NCBI GenBank assembly: GCA_017405785.1
Contig: JAFQZR010000018.1
Coordinates: 62,001-126,000, forward strand
Length of the DNA: 64,000 bases
Direction of reading: 5' to 3'
Origin: Erysipelotrichaceae bacterium
Lineage (GTDB): Bacteria > Bacillota_I > Bacilli_A > Erysipelotrichales > Erysipelotrichaceae
Shown one piece after another: positions 61,544 to 64,000 of this stretch. Positions within the stretch are counted from its first letter, which is position 1. Every line of letters starts with the position of its first letter. The translations under genes were made by a program, and so were the position numbers. Under the pieces are notes generated by a model, which saw nothing but the letters and a program-made list of their open reading frames with translations, ran no database searches and was not told the origin of the DNA.

Positions 61544-62371
61544 ATGGCATTAACGGAAAAGGAAATACAGGAACTGACCAGGATCGGCAGACAGAAAATG
61601 CATCCGGGACTGGAGCATTATGAAGGCTATAAGACTGACCAGGAATTAAAGAAACCGCAGCCGCCGCTGGTAAAGGCTGCCATGTGTGATGAATCAATAG
61701 CCCTGCCATTGAACTTTACTGACCTGGATATTGACAATGACTTTCTGCATGTCATCAACAGCCGTCAGTCACACCGTGTCTATACTCAGGAAAAGATGAG
61801 TTTATTACAGCTGTCATATCTGCTGTGGTGTTCACAGGGTGTCAAGGAGATACGAGGTAAATCCTATGCAACCTTAAGAACCGTTCCGGCCGGTGGAGCC
61901 AGGCATCCTTTTGAAGTCTACATGACTGTCCAGAATGTTGAAGGACTTAAGGACGGGTTCTATCACTATCTGCCGATGAAGCATCATATTGAATGCCTGA
62001 AGGAAGCTGAAGATCTCAAGCCATTCATCACTGAATCACTGCAGGGTCAGAAATGGGCTGAAAAGGCCAATATCGTTTTCTATTATAGCTTTGTCTGTTA
62101 CCGTGCCGAGTGGAGATACGGTATTCATGCTCACAGAATGTGCATGGCTGATGCCGGTCATGTTACGGAAAATGTATATCTTTCTGCTACATCAATCGGA
62201 TTAGGTGGATGCGCCATCGGTGCCGTTGACGGTCCGGTATGCGATAAGGAGTTCGGCCTGGATGGTGAAGAGGAATTTGTCTTCTATGCCATGCCGGTAG
62301 GTACCATTTCCGACAAGGACAAACAGGCAGAAAAAGATTTCTACCGGTTTGTGGAAGAAGAAGGATTATAA
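61544..62371 (+). CDS. SagB/ThcOx-type nitroreductase family oxidoreductase
   Basis: 275 residues from the ATG with GAAGG 8 nt upstream. Nitroreductase fold with FMN contacts: SRQSHRVYTQEKMSLLQLSYLL, TVPAGGARHPFEVY, DAGHVTENVYLSATSIGLG. SagB proteins oxidise azolines in thiazole/oxazole-modified peptides, but there are no SagC/D cyclodehydratase or precursor genes near, so this is more likely a stand-alone flavin oxidoreductase. Confidence 0.87.
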   Translation: MALTEKEIQELTRIGRQKMHPGLEHYEGYKTDQELKKPQPPLVKAAMCDESIALPLNFTDLDIDNDFLHVINSRQSHRVYTQEKMSLLQLSYLLWCSQGVKEIRGKSYATLRTVPAGGARHPFEVYMTVQNVEGLKDGFYHYLPMKHHIECLKEAEDLKPFITESLQGQKWAEKANIVFYYSFVCYRAEWRYGIHAHRMCMADAGHVTENVYLSATSIGLGGCAIGAVDGPVCDKEFGLDGEEEFVFYAMPVGTISDKDKQAEKDFYRFVEEEGL

Positions 62372-62392
62372 AAAGCTGCTTAGGCAGCTTTT
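62371..62392. terminator. Bidirectional terminator between the nitroreductase and hemolysin III genes
   Basis: AAAGCTGC / GCAGCTTT stem with loop TTAG and A/T tails, between converging genes. Confidence 0.8.
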
Positions 62393-62395
62393 ACT

Positions 62396-63079
62396 TTATA
62401 TAAGCGTGAAAATCATCAGATAGTGACACAGAGAACCAAGAAGGATGAATACATGGAATATCTCATGTTCACTCCAGTCGTCGGAAACTCTGAATCTTAT
62501 GGCATAGATGATGCCACCGACTGTATACAGTACTCCTCCCAGCAGTAACAGGGTGAAACCCCAGGTACCTAAGGCCTGCCGGATGGCTCTGATACGGAAC
62601 AGGGCAGCCCAGCCCATGGATATGTAAATGATTGAAGATACATATTTAGGGCAGTAGACCCAGAAGAACTTGACAGCCATGCCGATGATGGCAACAGTCC
62701 ATACGGCTATCAATAACGGAATGCCTGCCTCCGGTTTCATCAGAGTGACGCATACCGGAGTATAGGTGCCAGCAATCATGACAAATATGCTCATGTGGTC
62801 AAATTTCTTCAGCATGCGGGCCGGACGCGGTGGCAATAAGAATGTGTGGTAAGTCGTACTGGCGGCATATAACAGCGAGACGCTGAGGCGGAATACACAT
62901 AAAGCAATCAGATCAGCGAGTGTACAGGCTGAGTATGATGCCTTGATAAAGATCAGCGGTGTCAGTACTACTGATGAAATCAAGCCGATAAGATGAGTAA
63001 GGGCACTTACTGGGTCCTTGACGGAAAACAGAGGTTTATCGGCAAGTCGGTTAAGCTGTCTGATGGTCAGTTCTTTCAT
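62396..63079 (-). CDS. Hemolysin III (YqfA/PAQR) family membrane protein
   Basis: 227 residues, seven predicted helices. Family metal-site residues are seen: S-T-x-Y-H in AASTTYHTF, FDHMSIFVMIAGTYTP, and the late SEHEIFHVFILLGSLCHY with two His. PAQR-type proteins act as receptors or zinc-dependent ceramidase-like hydrolases; bacterial roles are poorly known. GGAGG upstream. Confidence 0.9.
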   Translation of the reverse strand: MKELTIRQLNRLADKPLFSVKDPVSALTHLIGLISSVVLTPLIFIKASYSACTLADLIALCVFRLSVSLLYAASTTYHTFLLPPRPARMLKKFDHMSIFVMIAGTYTPVCVTLMKPEAGIPLLIAVWTVAIIGMAVKFFWVYCPKYVSSIIYISMGWAALFRIRAIRQALGTWGFTLLLLGGVLYTVGGIIYAIRFRVSDDWSEHEIFHVFILLGSLCHYLMIFTLI

Positions 63080-63216
63080 TGGGCACCTCCTTGAAAACAG
63101 TCAGATAACATACTATAATAAACCTGTGAGCGGTTTTTCAATAACTTGTGCAATCACATTATAGAATGATATAGAAAACTTGTCAAAGGGTTTTAAAAAA
63201 CCGATGGAGGATAAAT

Positions 63217-63717
63217 ATGGAAAAAGAGAAAATATCTGAATTTAATCTGCCGACATACAGGGAAATACCAAATGTCGGATTATATCTTGATCAGGTATCC
63301 AAATACATCAATGAGTGCTTCGCTGAAGGCCCTGATTTTTCCATCACCAACTCCATGATTTCCAATTATGTCAAGCATCATATTATCGCCAATCCGGTAA
63401 AGAAACTGTATTACAGAGACCAGATAGCCCAACTGATATTCATTACTCTGTCAAAAGGAGCTGTTCCTCTGGAAAGCCTGAAAGACCTGCTGGACAGACA
63501 GGCAGCGATCTGTGAAGCTGAAAAAGCATACAGTTACTTTGCGGATACTTTTAATAAAAGACTCCATGACATCTTCCATAATGAGGCAGAAGACTATATC
63601 AGAGAAGAAAATGACCGGAAACACGTGGTAAACAATATCGTATCAACCGTTGTACATCAGATTTATCTGAACGCACGGATAGGTGAATTCATGACAGAGT
63701 CGGAAAACACAATATAA
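63217..63717 (+). CDS. DUF1836 protein (MerR-like DNA-binding)
   Basis: 166 residues. LPTYREIPNVGLYLDQVSKYIN and SITNSMISNYVKHHIIANPV then LYYRDQIAQLIFITLSKG are the DUF1836 core, with a helix-turn-helix near the SMISNYVK stretch. Probably a transcription regulator; target unknown. GGAGG precedes the ATG. A flavoprotein gene follows after 9 nt. Confidence 0.87.
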   Translation: MEKEKISEFNLPTYREIPNVGLYLDQVSKYINECFAEGPDFSITNSMISNYVKHHIIANPVKKLYYRDQIAQLIFITLSKGAVPLESLKDLLDRQAAICEAEKAYSYFADTFNKRLHDIFHNEAEDYIREENDRKHVVNNIVSTVVHQIYLNARIGEFMTESENTI

Positions 63718-63726
63718 GGTGAATAT

Positions 63727-64000
63727 ATGGACAATGTAAGAAGAAAAGTGAAGATCGTATGTATCGGTGCCGGAGCTTCCGGATTGTTTTTCGCACTTAA
63801 TTGTGCCGATGATGATCACGAAGTGGTATTACTGGATTCCAACCGGAAAGCCGGCAGGAAGATGTATATCTCCGGCAAGGGAAGATGCAACATCACAAAC
63901 AACTGTGATACAAAAGGCTTCATCCGGAATGTCATCAGAAACCCGAAATTTCTCTATGGAGCCATCAATCGCTTCAAGCCTTCAGATACGATAGACTTTT
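63727..64000 (+). CDS. HI0933-type NAD(P)/FAD-dependent oxidoreductase, N-terminal part
   Basis: 91 residues visible; the gene runs off the right edge. FAD-binding Rossmann motif CIGAGASGLFFAL, then the family hallmark AGRKMYISGKGRCNITNN. Members (about 400 aa) are flavoproteins of the BaiN/YhiN group with largely unknown substrates. AAGGTG-type ribosome site upstream and 9-nt spacing from the DUF1836 gene imply one operon. Confidence 0.88.
   Translation, partial: MDNVRRKVKIVCIGAGASGLFFALNCADDDHEVVLLDSNRKAGRKMYISGKGRCNITNNCDTKGFIRNVIRNPKFLYGAINRFKPSDTIDF

Noticed and set aside
61544-62371. Part of a thiazole/oxazole-modified peptide cluster because of SagB similarity
   Set aside because: No precursor peptide, cyclodehydratase or exporter genes around; the adjacent genes are a hemolysin III protein and an ATP-grasp protein.

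Overview
The window reads as ordinary chromosome of a low-to-mid GC, fermentative, Gram-positive anaerobe. Supporting signs are strong GGAGG-type ribosome sites, genetic code 11, many intrinsic terminators, a PPi-dependent phosphofructokinase, GH94 phosphorylases fed by a lipoprotein-anchored ABC importer, tryptophanase, and an Fhs/FchA/FolD one-carbon module. The family mix resembles Erysipelotrichia-like or clostridial gut Firmicutes. That is inference; no rRNA or tRNA gene was found to fix the taxonomy. I saw no insertion sequence, prophage or CRISPR array.

Layout. 1-8.7 kb: tail of a TatD DNase, deoxyribose-phosphate aldolase, an SdpR/SdpI regulator-immunity pair with a hydrolase, a coupled oxidoreductase/HAD/nucleoside phosphorylase set, a GPH sugar symporter and the Mn exporter MntP. 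8.7-11.5 kb: a cytosolic GH5 glycosidase and a tryptophanase with an unusual insertion. 11.5-23.7 kb: a beta-glucan (cellulose/cellodextrin) locus. Cellodextrin and cellobiose phosphorylases diverge from a LacI regulator, binding protein, two permeases, ATPase and a surface GH5 endoglucanase, with several operator-like palindromes in the shared promoter region. 23.8-28.9 kb: a zinc aminopeptidase-like protein, PPi-PFK and membrane proteins.

29-40.6 kb is the most interesting part. A tightly spaced minus-strand operon (SDR, Cys-rich protein of unknown family, GcvT-like protein, second SDR, folC, folate ECF S component) diverges from a PucR-type regulator. Just beyond lie fhs, fchA and folD. 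Together they look like a dedicated tetrahydrofolate-linked route that takes a one-carbon unit off an unidentified substrate and oxidises it to formate with ATP formation.

40.6-51.7 kb holds housekeeping genes: a zinc-ribbon protein, TraX, a cytoplasmic-looking protein with two CW_7 (Cpl-7) repeats, an AcpS-like protein missing catalytic residues, a C-S lyase-type aminotransferase, a nucleoside hydrolase, a tyrosine phosphatase, and the NAD salvage operon nrtR-pncA-pncB-nadE-nadD. 51.7-64 kb holds an SDR, small unknown genes, sbcD-sbcC, a TrkH potassium channel with a two-gene TrkA, a YgjV-like protein, an ATP-grasp protein, a SagB-type nitroreductase, a hemolysin III protein, a DUF1836 regulator and the start of a HI0933-type flavoprotein.
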